Made by a program: the position numbers and the translations under genes. From contig NZ_CP035283.1 of NCBI RefSeq assembly GCF_004103755.1, positions 1,736,001-1,800,000 of the forward strand: a stretch of 64,000 nucleotides of DNA, in the 5' to 3' direction. Below the pieces are notes generated by a model. That model had not been told where the DNA came from, did not search any database, and saw nothing but the letters and a program-made list of their open reading frames with translations. The DNA comes from Caproiciproducens sp. NJN-50 (GTDB taxonomy: Bacteria > Bacillota > Clostridia > Oscillospirales > Acutalibacteraceae). How positions within the stretch are numbered: position 1 is the first letter of the stretch; each line of letters opens with the position of its first letter. This document shows positions 33,742-41,048 of the stretch, in pieces.

Positions 33742-35409
33742 ATGCTCACGGACATAGAAATTGCACAGCGGGTACAGCCGAAACCGATCCGGCAGATTGC
33801 GGAAGCCGTCGGAATTCGGGAAGAAGAGCTGGAGCCCTACGGAAGATTCAAGGCGAAGCTGAACGATTCCCTGTACCGAAGAATCTCGAACCGGAAAGAC
33901 GGAAAACTGATTCTGGTGACTGCCATCAATCCCACTCCGGCCGGCGAGGGAAAAACGACGACCGCCATCGGCCTGGGCGACGCACTGAGAAGGATCGGAA
34001 AAAAGGCCGTCATCGCCCTGCGGGAACCTTCTCTCGGACCGGTTTTCGGAATCAAGGGCGGCGCCACGGGAGGCGGATACGCCCAGGTGATCCCAATGGA
34101 GGACATCAACCTCCATTTTACCGGGGATTTTCACGCGATCACCTCAGCCAACAATCTTCTCTGCGCAATGCTGGATAACCATATTCAGCAGGGAAACGCG
34201 CTAAATATTGATCCGCGCAGAGTTCTGATCCAACGCTGTATGGATATGAACGACCGCCAGCTTCGCGGCATTGTCTGCGGGCTTGGGGGAAAACAGAACG
34301 GCGTTCCGCGGGAAGACGGCTTCTGCATTACGGTCGCGACGGAGGTCATGGCGATTTTCTGTCTTACCAAAGACCTGAGCGATCTGAAGAAAAGGCTCGG
34401 AAGAATTCTGGTCGCCTACAGCACGGACGGCGAACCGGTTTACGCGCATCAGTTAAAAGCGGAAGGCGCCATGACGGCTTTGCTGAAGGATGCCGTTCAA
34501 CCGAACCTGGTGCAAACGCTGGAAGGGACTCCCGCGCTGATCCACGGCGGACCGTTCGCGAATATCGCACACGGATGCAACTCCGTCCGTGCGACGCGCT
34601 ATGCCCTGAAGCTGGCTGATTACTGCGTGACGGAAGCCGGCTTCGGTTCCGACCTCGGCGCGGAAAAATTTATGGACATCAACTGCCGTCTTGGCGGATT
34701 CAGGCCGGACGCGGCGGTCCTTGTTGCGACCGCGCGCGCCCTAAAATACAACGGCGGCGTGCCAAAAGCGGAAACCGGAAGGGAAAACCCGACCGCCCTG
34801 CGGGCGGGAATTGAAAATCTTGGCGCGCATATTGCCGGACTGAAAAAATACGGCGTGCCTATCGTGGTGGCGATCAACCGCTTTGAAAGCGACTCTGAGG
34901 AAGAGCTTGCCCTGATCGAACAATACTGCCATGAAAACGGAGCGGACTTTGCCCTTTCCGAAGTGTTTTCAAAAGGCGGCGAGGGCGGAACGGAACTGGC
35001 AAGGAAGGTCTGTGAGGCCGTGGACCGGAAGTCCGGCGTCCGGCTTCTCTATGCCGACGACGCCCCGATCTCGGAAAAAATTGAAACCGTGGCAAGAGAG
35101 ATTTACGGCGCGGACGGGGTAACCTATTCGCAGCAGGCTCTTCGTTCGCTGGGGGAAATCGAATCGCTCGGCGGCAGTCAATTGCCCGTCTGCATTGCCA
35201 AGACGCAGTATTCCCTCTCGGACGATCCGAAGCTGCTCGGCAGGCCAAAGGGCTTTCGAATCGCCATCCGCGACGCAAAGCTGAACAGCGGGGCCGGGTT
35301 TGTCGTCGCGTACGCGGGCAATATCCTGACGATGCCGGGCCTGCCCTCCCATCCAGCCGCGGAGCAGATCGACGTGGATGAGAGCGGCAAAATCTCCGGA
35401 CTGTTTTAA
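33742..35409 (+). CDS. fhs: Formate-tetrahydrofolate ligase
   Basis: A 555-residue enzyme making 10-formyl-THF from formate, ATP and THF. Fhs motifs: INPTPAGEGKTTTAIGLGDAL (P-loop, about 66-86), EPSLGPVFGIKGGATGGGYAQVIPME in two parts, FTGDFHAITSANNLL, FGSDLGAEKFMDI, MPGLPSHPAA near the end. It could feed the purN and AICAR transformylase steps encoded in this window, which use formyl-THF. ATG 33742 is preferred to ATG 33736, since GAGGAG is eight bases upstream. First gene of fhs-tsaE-tsaB-rpiB-upp. Confidence 0.95.
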   Translation: MLTDIEIAQRVQPKPIRQIAEAVGIREEELEPYGRFKAKLNDSLYRRISNRKDGKLILVTAINPTPAGEGKTTTAIGLGDALRRIGKKAVIALREPSLGPVFGIKGGATGGGYAQVIPMEDINLHFTGDFHAITSANNLLCAMLDNHIQQGNALNIDPRRVLIQRCMDMNDRQLRGIVCGLGGKQNGVPREDGFCITVATEVMAIFCLTKDLSDLKKRLGRILVAYSTDGEPVYAHQLKAEGAMTALLKDAVQPNLVQTLEGTPALIHGGPFANIAHGCNSVRATRYALKLADYCVTEAGFGSDLGAEKFMDINCRLGGFRPDAAVLVATARALKYNGGVPKAETGRENPTALRAGIENLGAHIAGLKKYGVPIVVAINRFESDSEEELALIEQYCHENGADFALSEVFSKGGEGGTELARKVCEAVDRKSGVRLLYADDAPISEKIETVAREIYGADGVTYSQQALRSLGEIESLGGSQLPVCIAKTQYSLSDDPKLLGRPKGFRIAIRDAKLNSGAGFVVAYAGNILTMPGLPSHPAAEQIDVDESGKISGLF

Positions 35410-35431
35410 GACGTCCACGAAAGGTGATTCG

Positions 35432-35872
35432 ATGCGGGAATATAGGACCTCCTCCCCGGAGGAAACCGAGGTGCTTGGGGAGCGGATCGCGGCTACCTTG
35501 AAAGGCGGAGAAGTCCTTGCGCTGTTCGGTGGCATGGGGATGGGAAAAACCGCCCTGACCCGCGGCATCGCCAGGGGACTTGGAATCCCAGAGGGCGTTT
35601 CCAGCCCGACGTTCGCCCTGGTCCACGAGTACCGGGGACGTCTGACCGTATATCATTTCGATATGTACCGCGTCACGAGTTGGGACGACCTTGCCTCCAC
35701 CGGATTTTTTGACGATCTGGATACCGGCGCGGTCCTTGTGGTGGAATGGAGCGAAAACATTGAAAACGCGCTTCCTCCCGAATCGATCCGGATTCATCTC
35801 AGCCGGGGCGAAACGGAAAACGAACGCGTGATTGCCGTTGAGGGGATATGGGATGAAAATACTGGCGATTGA
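35432..35872 (+). CDS. tsaE: tRNA threonylcarbamoyladenosine biosynthesis ATPase TsaE
   Basis: A 146-residue P-loop ATPase that supports formation of t6A37 in tRNA with TsaB and TsaD. Walker A GGMGMGKT lies at residues 33-40; then GVSSPTFALVHEYRGRL, YHFDMYRVTSWDDL and VVEWSENI, the typical TsaE series. ATG 35432 rather than 35378 matches the family start. 22 bases after fhs, and overlapping tsaB by 20 bases. Confidence 0.93.
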   Translation: MREYRTSSPEETEVLGERIAATLKGGEVLALFGGMGMGKTALTRGIARGLGIPEGVSSPTFALVHEYRGRLTVYHFDMYRVTSWDDLASTGFFDDLDTGAVLVVEWSENIENALPPESIRIHLSRGETENERVIAVEGIWDENTGD

Positions 35873-36563
35873 TTCTTCAGCAATAACCGCCTCCGCCGCT
35901 TTGACGGAAGATGGAAAGATCCTGGGCGAATATTTTTTAAACACGGGACTGACACACAGCGAAACGCTGATGCCGATGATTGAAAGCGTCCTGCGCCGCG
36001 TCAAGGTCCGTCTTTCGGACATCGGACTGTTTGCCGTTTCGTCCGGACCCGGCTCTTTCACCGGGATCCGGATCGGAATCGCAAGCATCAAAGGACTGGC
36101 CATGCCGTTTCAGACACCCTGCGCGGGAGTTTCCACGCTCGAGGCCATCGCCCACAATCTGGAACATATTGACTGCCTGGTCTGCGCCGTCATGGACGCC
36201 CGGTGCGGGCAGGTTTACAACGCTCTTTTCCGCGCCCGGCAGGGCCGCCTCGAGAGGCTGACTCCCGACCGGGCCATCTCGATCAAAGACCTGGCGGAGG
36301 AATGCGGGACCATGGACGGACCGCTTTACCTTGCCGGCGACGGAGCGAAGCTCTGCGCGAAAGCGGAGCCTTTTCAAACAATCGGCGCCGTCCTGCCGCC
36401 GGAACCGCTGATTTACCAGAGGGCCTGGGGGGTGGCAAAAACCGCCGAACAAGCGGCTCGGGAACACCGGACGGTCTCCCCCGCTGCGTTGATGCCGTTC
36501 TATCTCCGCCCGGCACAGGCCGAGCGTTCCTTAAAAAAACAACTTGGAGGGAAACAAGAATGA
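35853..36563 (+). CDS. tsaB: tRNA threonylcarbamoyladenosine biosynthesis protein TsaB
   Basis: A 236-residue ASKHA-fold partner of TsaD. Visible: ILAIDSSAITASAAL start, the TsaB block FAVSSGPGSFTGIRIGIASIKGLA (split at about residue 64-87), and a divergent C-terminal half. It lacks the metal-binding His of TsaD, as expected for TsaB. ATG 35853 is within the end of tsaE; its stop overlaps the rpiB start (ATGA). tsaD is not in this window. Confidence 0.92.
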   Translation: MKILAIDSSAITASAALTEDGKILGEYFLNTGLTHSETLMPMIESVLRRVKVRLSDIGLFAVSSGPGSFTGIRIGIASIKGLAMPFQTPCAGVSTLEAIAHNLEHIDCLVCAVMDARCGQVYNALFRARQGRLERLTPDRAISIKDLAEECGTMDGPLYLAGDGAKLCAKAEPFQTIGAVLPPEPLIYQRAWGVAKTAEQAAREHRTVSPAALMPFYLRPAQAERSLKKQLGGKQE

Positions 36564-37003
36564 TTGCATTGGGAGCTGACCACGGGGGCTTCACTCTGAA
36601 AGAGGCCATCCGGCACTATCTCGACTCGGAAAAAATCGCATACCGGGATTTCGGCACATTCGATCAAAACTCGGTCGACTATCCGCCGATCGCCGCTCAG
36701 GTCGCCCATTTCATCGCGGACGGCAGCGCCGAGCTGGGAATCCTGTGCTGCGGCACGGGAATCGGCATGAGCATCGCCGCCAATAAAGTGAAAGGCATCC
36801 GCGCCGCCGTCTGCACCGACGCCTACTGCGCGGAAATCACACGCCACCACAACAACGCCAATATTCTCTGTCTGGGCGGCAGGGTCATCAGCGAAGATCA
36901 GGCGGTCGAATTTGCAAAGCTGTTTCTGAACACTTCGTTCGACGGCGGCCGCCATCAGCGCCGGGTTGATGAAATCTCTGACATCGAGCAGGGCAGGCTT
37001 TAA
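36560..37003 (+). CDS. rpiB: Ribose-5-phosphate isomerase B
   Basis: A 147-residue RpiB/LacAB-family sugar-phosphate isomerase: GADHGGFTLKEAI at the start (phosphate-binding), then LCCGTGIGMSIAANKVKGIRAA with the catalytic Cys region, HHNNANILCLGG and GGRHQRRVDEI. Interconverts ribose 5-phosphate and ribulose 5-phosphate. ATG 36560 has GGAGG nine bases upstream; the long frame from 36203 is out of register with tsaB and spurious. It supplies ribose for the nearby upp and the purine genes. Confidence 0.93.
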   Translation: MIALGADHGGFTLKEAIRHYLDSEKIAYRDFGTFDQNSVDYPPIAAQVAHFIADGSAELGILCCGTGIGMSIAANKVKGIRAAVCTDAYCAEITRHHNNANILCLGGRVISEDQAVEFAKLFLNTSFDGGRHQRRVDEISDIEQGRL

Positions 37004-37028
37004 AGCAATTTAAATGGAGGACGTCAAA

Positions 37029-37661
37029 ATGGAAAAACAGGTATTGATTATGGACCATCCGCTGATTCAGCACAAACTGACTTATCTGAGGGATAAAAAC
37101 ACAGGGTCCAAGGATTTCCGCCAGCTGGTCAGCGAAATCGCGATGCTCCTCTGCTATGAGGCGACACGCGATCTCCCACTGGAGGAAACAACCGTGGAAA
37201 CCCCGGTCGCCACCGCCAAAACCAAAGTGATCGAAGGCCGAAAACTGGCTTTTGTCCCGATTCTGCGCGCCGGTCTGGGAATGGTGGACGGTGTGCTTCA
37301 GCTGGTTCCGGCGGCAAAGGTCGGCCATATCGGGCTGTACCGCGACCCCAAAACGCTGAAGCCCGTCGAATATTACAGCAAGCTCCCCTGCGACATAGAC
37401 CAGCGCGACGTGATTGTTCTGGACCCGATGCTTGCGACCGGAGGTTCCTCCGTCGATGCGATTTCCATTATCAAACGCAGCAATCCGAAAAGCATCAAGT
37501 TCATGTGCATCATTGCCGCGCCGGAGGGAATCAAAGCCCTGACAAAGTCCCATCCAGACGTTCAGCTTTACTGCGCCGCGGTAGACGACCATCTGAATGA
37601 ACACGGTTACATCGTTCCCGGGCTGGGCGACGCGGGAGACCGTATTTTCGGTACACTCTGA
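37029..37661 (+). CDS. upp: Uracil phosphoribosyltransferase
   Basis: A 210-residue UPRTase: uracil + PRPP to UMP + PPi (pyrimidine salvage). The PRPP motif is VIVLDPMLATGGSSVDAI, preceded by LAFVPILRAGLGMVDGVL and followed by FMCIIAAPEGI; the uracil site is GYIVPGLGDAGDR. ATG 37029 is used because GGAGG at 37016-37020 is eight bases upstream; ATG 37014 contains that site. Last intact gene of the fhs operon, just before a broken S1 gene. Confidence 0.96.
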   Translation: MEKQVLIMDHPLIQHKLTYLRDKNTGSKDFRQLVSEIAMLLCYEATRDLPLEETTVETPVATAKTKVIEGRKLAFVPILRAGLGMVDGVLQLVPAAKVGHIGLYRDPKTLKPVEYYSKLPCDIDQRDVIVLDPMLATGGSSVDAISIIKRSNPKSIKFMCIIAAPEGIKALTKSHPDVQLYCAAVDDHLNEHGYIVPGLGDAGDRIFGTL

Positions 37662-37728
37662 GCGGAGAAACCGCATCTTTTCAAAGCCGGACAGATTCTT
37701 TGCCGGCCGGCTTGGCAAGGAGTAAAAA

Positions 37729-38267
37729 ATGTTTGAGTACTATCCGGAAGGCTGGATGATCGACACGCCTGAGAACCGCGCGGCAACACAAAGTATCTCC
37801 GCGGTCAACGACGTCTGCCGGGACGGTCGGATTCTGGAGGGACGCGCGATCGTTTTACGGCCGGAATGGATATCCGCGCGGTGATCAAATCCGCGGAAAG
37901 CAATCGGATCACTTTAAGCCACAAGGAGCTTCTGGGGAACTGGGAAGAAAATGCCGCCATGCTTTCCGCCGGGGAAACGGTCGCAGGGATCGTTCGTTCC
38001 GTGGAGCCCCCGAAATTTTTGTGGAGCTTACGCGCAAACCTCACCGGGCTTGCGAAAATAAAGGAGGATGTTTTCCCCGGCCAGCAAGCGAGCGTTTACA
38101 TAAAAAGCATTCTCCCGGCCCGTATGAAAGTGAGTCTGGCGATCATTGATACATTCGACTTTTCATACCGGCCTTCCGCTCCGAAATACTTTTTCAGCGG
38201 GAAGCACATGGACCGCTTCGTCTATTCCCCTCCTGAAAGCGGAAAAGAGATCACGGTGGATTTTTAA
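37729..38267 (+). pseudogene. Broken S1-domain protein gene, deleted copy of the gene at 45749-46684
   Basis: The 5' end (MFEYYPEGWMIDTPENRAA and on, 51 codons to a stop at 37884) and the 3' half (from ATG 37866, 133 codons) are near-identical to the start and end of the intact gene at 45749, but an internal stretch is missing. From the two distances ATG-to-MDIR (137 vs 519 bases) the deletion is 382 bases, not a multiple of three, so the halves are in different frames. Junction GCGCGA lies in a short repeated GCG stretch. A second lesion, a one-base loss and a one-base gain, shifts about ten codons (PKFLWSLRA for YGIFVELSP). An AAGGAG site remains. The surviving 133-codon part could still be made but lacks a full S1 fold. 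Confidence 0.85.
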
Positions 38268-38295
38268 GAGCCGCTTATCATGATTCGCGCATGCG

Positions 38296-38318
38296 GGACG
38301 GTAAGCCGTCCTCTTTTT
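38296..38318 (+). terminator. Small terminator after the S1 pseudogene
   Basis: GGACGG (38296-38301) pairs with CCGTCC (38306-38311) across a four-base loop, followed by TCTTTTT. A second, larger hairpin lies downstream at 38348-38387. Confidence 0.6.
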
Positions 38319-38347
38319 CCGCTTCCTCCCATATGACAAAACACTGC

Positions 38348-38387
38348 AAAGAACGCCGCTGGAATTGAAATTCCGACGGCGTTCTTT
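38348..38387 (+). terminator. Large hairpin, probable terminator
   Basis: AAAGAACGCCGCTGGAATT (38348-38366) pairs with AATTCCGACGGCGTTCTTT (38369-38387) with two mismatches and a two-base loop. The T tract is short (TTT), so termination is less certain. Confidence 0.5.
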
Positions 38388-38461
38388 CCGTACCCGGAGG
38401 AGAGGCGACGACTTTCTCATTCGTGTTTTTTTAATTTTAGCAAATTTTTACAGAATCATAC

Positions 38462-38490
38462 TTGACAAAGTTTATCCAGAATGATATATT
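38462..38490 (+). promoter_or_regulatory. Promoter of the Rrf2-type regulator
   Basis: TTGACA (38462-38467), 17-base spacer, TATATT (38485-38490), about 34 bases before GTG 38524. Confidence 0.8.
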
Positions 38491-38501
38491 ATAAATATCA
38501 T
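38481..38501. promoter_or_regulatory. Palindrome overlapping the -10 box, candidate Rrf2 operator
   Basis: ATGATAT (38481-38487) and ATATCAT (38495-38501) form a perfect 7-7-7 inverted repeat that covers the -10 box of the regulator's own promoter. Such placement suits autorepression. The assignment to this Rrf2 protein is inference. Confidence 0.55.
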
Positions 38502-38523
38502 AAAACAATTTGGAGGAAGCAAT

Positions 38524-38934
38524 GTGCTAATTACACGGGAAACGGACTATGCCATACGAATTCTCCGCGCACTCGCCGGCGAAACGCAAATCACGACCGC
38601 CGAAATCTGCAAGAAAGAGTTGCTTCCGCAGCAGTTTGCGTATAAGATTCTGAAAAAACTGCAAAAGAGCGGGCTTGTCAGTGTCACCCGAGGAAAAGAC
38701 GGAGGATGCCGCCTGATAGGAGATCTCCGAAAAGTAAGCCTCTACGATCTGATGGAGATTACGGATTCCGACAAATCCGTCAGCGCCTGCACCCAGCCCG
38801 GATTTCCCTGCGCGTGGCGTCAAAAATACGGCAAGCCGTGCAAGGTTCATCAGCATCTGCAGCGGCTGCAGGACAGGCTGGATCAGGAATTAAAGGCGGT
38901 TTTGCTTTCTGAAATCTTATCTGACTGCGATTGA
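38524..38934 (+). CDS. Rrf2 family transcriptional regulator with a three-Cys cluster
   Basis: A 136-residue Rrf2 protein: winged helix-turn-helix (LITRETDYAIRILRALAGE; TAEICKKELLPQQFAYKIL), wing with VTRGKDGGCRL, and a C-terminal dimer helix. Three cysteines at 89, 96 and 106 (C-x6-C-x9-C) sit where IscR and NsrR hold a 2Fe-2S or 4Fe-4S cluster, so it probably senses iron-sulfur status, NO or O2. GTG 38524 is chosen as start because GGAGG is seven bases upstream. The fusion flavoprotein and flavodiiron genes follow, 156 bases on, and are its likely targets. Confidence 0.87.
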   Translation: MLITRETDYAIRILRALAGETQITTAEICKKELLPQQFAYKILKKLQKSGLVSVTRGKDGGCRLIGDLRKVSLYDLMEITDSDKSVSACTQPGFPCAWRQKYGKPCKVHQHLQRLQDRLDQELKAVLLSEILSDCD

Positions 38935-39052
38935 GCAATTTAAAATCGCCTGAAATTTTTCAGGCATTAAAGTGGATAGACATTGTCAAGCATAGTTTCG
39001 GCCAATTTCCATCCGGAATTCAGCATCCAGACATGATCGGGGCTGAATTTCA

Positions 39053-39058
39053 TAAAAT
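39053..39058 (+). promoter_or_regulatory. Candidate -10 box for the fusion gene
   Basis: TAAAAT about 32 bases before ATG 39091, in the 156-base gap after the Rrf2 gene. A -35 box is weak (AGACAT, 18 bases upstream), so read-through from the Rrf2 promoter is also possible. Confidence 0.35.
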
Positions 39059-39090
39059 ACAACACAATCATGATTTAAGGAGGCAGTTGA

Positions 39091-40992
39091 ATGTTTTTCA
39101 AAACTACGGAAGAACAGGAAGCATTTCGCGCAGAAATCCGCGAGTTCGCGGAGTCTGAAATCAAGCCCCTGACATCCGCTCTTGACGAGGAAAACCGGTT
39201 TCCGGCGGAGATTGTCCAAAAGATGGGCGAACTGGGATGGATGGGCGTCCCCTACCCCAAAGAATACGGCGGCATGGGACTTGACATCACCAGCTACGCC
39301 ATCGCCGTGGAGGAGCTTTCCCGGGTTGACGGCGGTACCGGCGTCATCCTGTCGGCCCACGTTTCGCTCGGCTCCTGGCCGATCTTCGCCTATGGCACGG
39401 AAGAACAGAAACAAAAATATCTGGTTCCTCTGGCAAAAGGTGAAAAACTGGGCGCATTCGGCCTGACGGAATCAAATGCCGGGAGCGACGCCAGCGGGAC
39501 GGAAACCATCGCGGTGCGCGACGGAGACGATTACATGCTCAACGGCGGAAAAATCTTTATCACCAACGCCGACATTGCCGACACCTACGTTGTCTTTGCC
39601 GTCACGACCCCCGACATCGGCTCGCACGGCATCAGCGCTTTCATTGTGGAGAAGGGCTGGAAAGGGTTCACGTTCGGCGAGCATTACAACAAAATGGGAA
39701 TCCGCTCCTCCTCCACCGCCGAGCTGATTTTTAACGACGTCAGAGTTCCAAAGGAAAACCTTCTTGGGAAAGAAGGAGACGGATTTAAAATCGCCATGTC
39801 CACTCTGGACGGAGGCAGGATCGGAATTGCCTCCCAGGCGCTGGGCATCGCCCAGGGCGCCTATGAGAGCGCGCTGGACTACTCCAAGGACCGGATTCAG
39901 TTCGGGCGGCCGATCGCCCAGCAGCAAAGCATCGCCTTCAAGCTGGCGGACATGGCGACTAAGCTCCGCGCGGCGCGCTTCCTGGTGTACAGCGCGGCGG
40001 AGCTCAAGGAAAACCATGAGCCTTACGGGATGGAATCGGCGATGGCAAAGCAGTACGCTTCCGACAGCGCGCTGGAGATCGTCAACGACGCGCTTCAGAT
40101 CTACGGCGGCAGCGGCTACATCAAGGGCATCGACGTGGAGCGCGCGTATCGCGACGCAAAGATCTGCACCATCTACGAAGGAACCAATGAAATCCAAAGA
40201 GTCGTCATCGCCTCCCATATCATCGGCCGGATGCCGAAGGAAGCCGCGACCGCAAAGCAGCACGGACCGGTCACCGGCGTTCGCAAGAAGATGATCTTCA
40301 AGGAAGGGACCGCGAAGGACCAGGTCAACGCTCTGGTCGAATCCCTGAAAGCGGACGGGTACGACTTTACGGTCGGGATCAACATCGATACGCCGATCGT
40401 CAAAGCGGAGCGCGTGGTCAGCGCCGGCCGCGGAATCGGAGACAAAAAGAACATGGAGCTCGTCAGGGCTCTCGCCGTTCAGGCCGGCGCCGCCGTCGGT
40501 TCTTCCCGCCCGGTTGCCGAGACCCTGCACTATGTGCCTTTAAACCGCTATGTCGGCATGTCCGGCCAGAAATTCAGCGGCAACCTTTATATCGCGTGCG
40601 GCATTTCAGGCGCCGGACAGCATCTGAAAGGCATCAAGGATGCGACGACCATCGTCGCGATCAACACGAATCCCAACGCGCCGATTTTCAAAAACTGCGA
40701 TTACGGCATCGTCGGGGACGTCTTGGAAATCCTCCCGCTGCTGACGGCTGCGCTGGACAACGGAGAGGCGAAACAGCCGGCGCCTCCGATGAAGAAGATG
40801 AAGCGCGCCATGCCCAGGAAGATCAAGCACGACTGGAAGCATTATGTCTGCAACGGCTGCGGCTACGAGTACGACCCCGCTGTCGGAGATCCGGAGAGCG
40901 ATATCCAGCCGGGCACGCTGTTCGAGGCGCTTCCCGAAGAATGGATCTGCCCGGAATGCGGCGAAGAAAAAGAGAATTTCATTGAAGCGTAG
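39091..40992 (+). CDS. Fusion protein: acyl-CoA dehydrogenase + ETF-alpha FAD domain + rubredoxin
   Basis: A 633-residue three-part protein. Residues 1 to about 385 are an acyl-CoA dehydrogenase: GLTESNAGSDASG, DGGRIGIASQALGIAQGAY, and the catalytic base Glu363 in CTIYEGTNEIQR. About 400-560 is the C-terminal FAD-binding domain of electron-transfer flavoprotein alpha: VVSAGRGIGD (about 442-451), AVGSSRPVAE, CGISGAGQHLKGIKDA with Gln510-His511, and IFKNCDYGIVGDV; the N-terminal ETF-alpha domain is missing. About 583-633 is rubredoxin with C587-x2-C590 and C620-x2-C623. Electrons could pass acyl-CoA FAD to ETF FAD to Fe(Cys)4 inside one chain. The next gene is the usual rubredoxin acceptor, FprA. 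AAGGAGG precedes ATG 39091. The substrate chain length is unknown. No etfB is in the window. Confidence 0.93.
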   Translation: MFFKTTEEQEAFRAEIREFAESEIKPLTSALDEENRFPAEIVQKMGELGWMGVPYPKEYGGMGLDITSYAIAVEELSRVDGGTGVILSAHVSLGSWPIFAYGTEEQKQKYLVPLAKGEKLGAFGLTESNAGSDASGTETIAVRDGDDYMLNGGKIFITNADIADTYVVFAVTTPDIGSHGISAFIVEKGWKGFTFGEHYNKMGIRSSSTAELIFNDVRVPKENLLGKEGDGFKIAMSTLDGGRIGIASQALGIAQGAYESALDYSKDRIQFGRPIAQQQSIAFKLADMATKLRAARFLVYSAAELKENHEPYGMESAMAKQYASDSALEIVNDALQIYGGSGYIKGIDVERAYRDAKICTIYEGTNEIQRVVIASHIIGRMPKEAATAKQHGPVTGVRKKMIFKEGTAKDQVNALVESLKADGYDFTVGINIDTPIVKAERVVSAGRGIGDKKNMELVRALAVQAGAAVGSSRPVAETLHYVPLNRYVGMSGQKFSGNLYIACGISGAGQHLKGIKDATTIVAINTNPNAPIFKNCDYGIVGDVLEILPLLTAALDNGEAKQPAPPMKKMKRAMPRKIKHDWKHYVCNGCGYEYDPAVGDPESDIQPGTLFEALPEEWICPECGEEKENFIEA

Positions 40993-41048
40993 GTTCCTGT
41001 TTCAAGAAAAGATATGACTGCCGAATCGATTAAAGGGGGATTTGCATT

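Noticed and set aside
37866..38267. 133-codon frame as a genuine small gene
   Set aside because: It is the 3' half of a deleted S1-domain gene, with no ribosome site of its own and a disturbed S1 core; annotated as part of a pseudogene.
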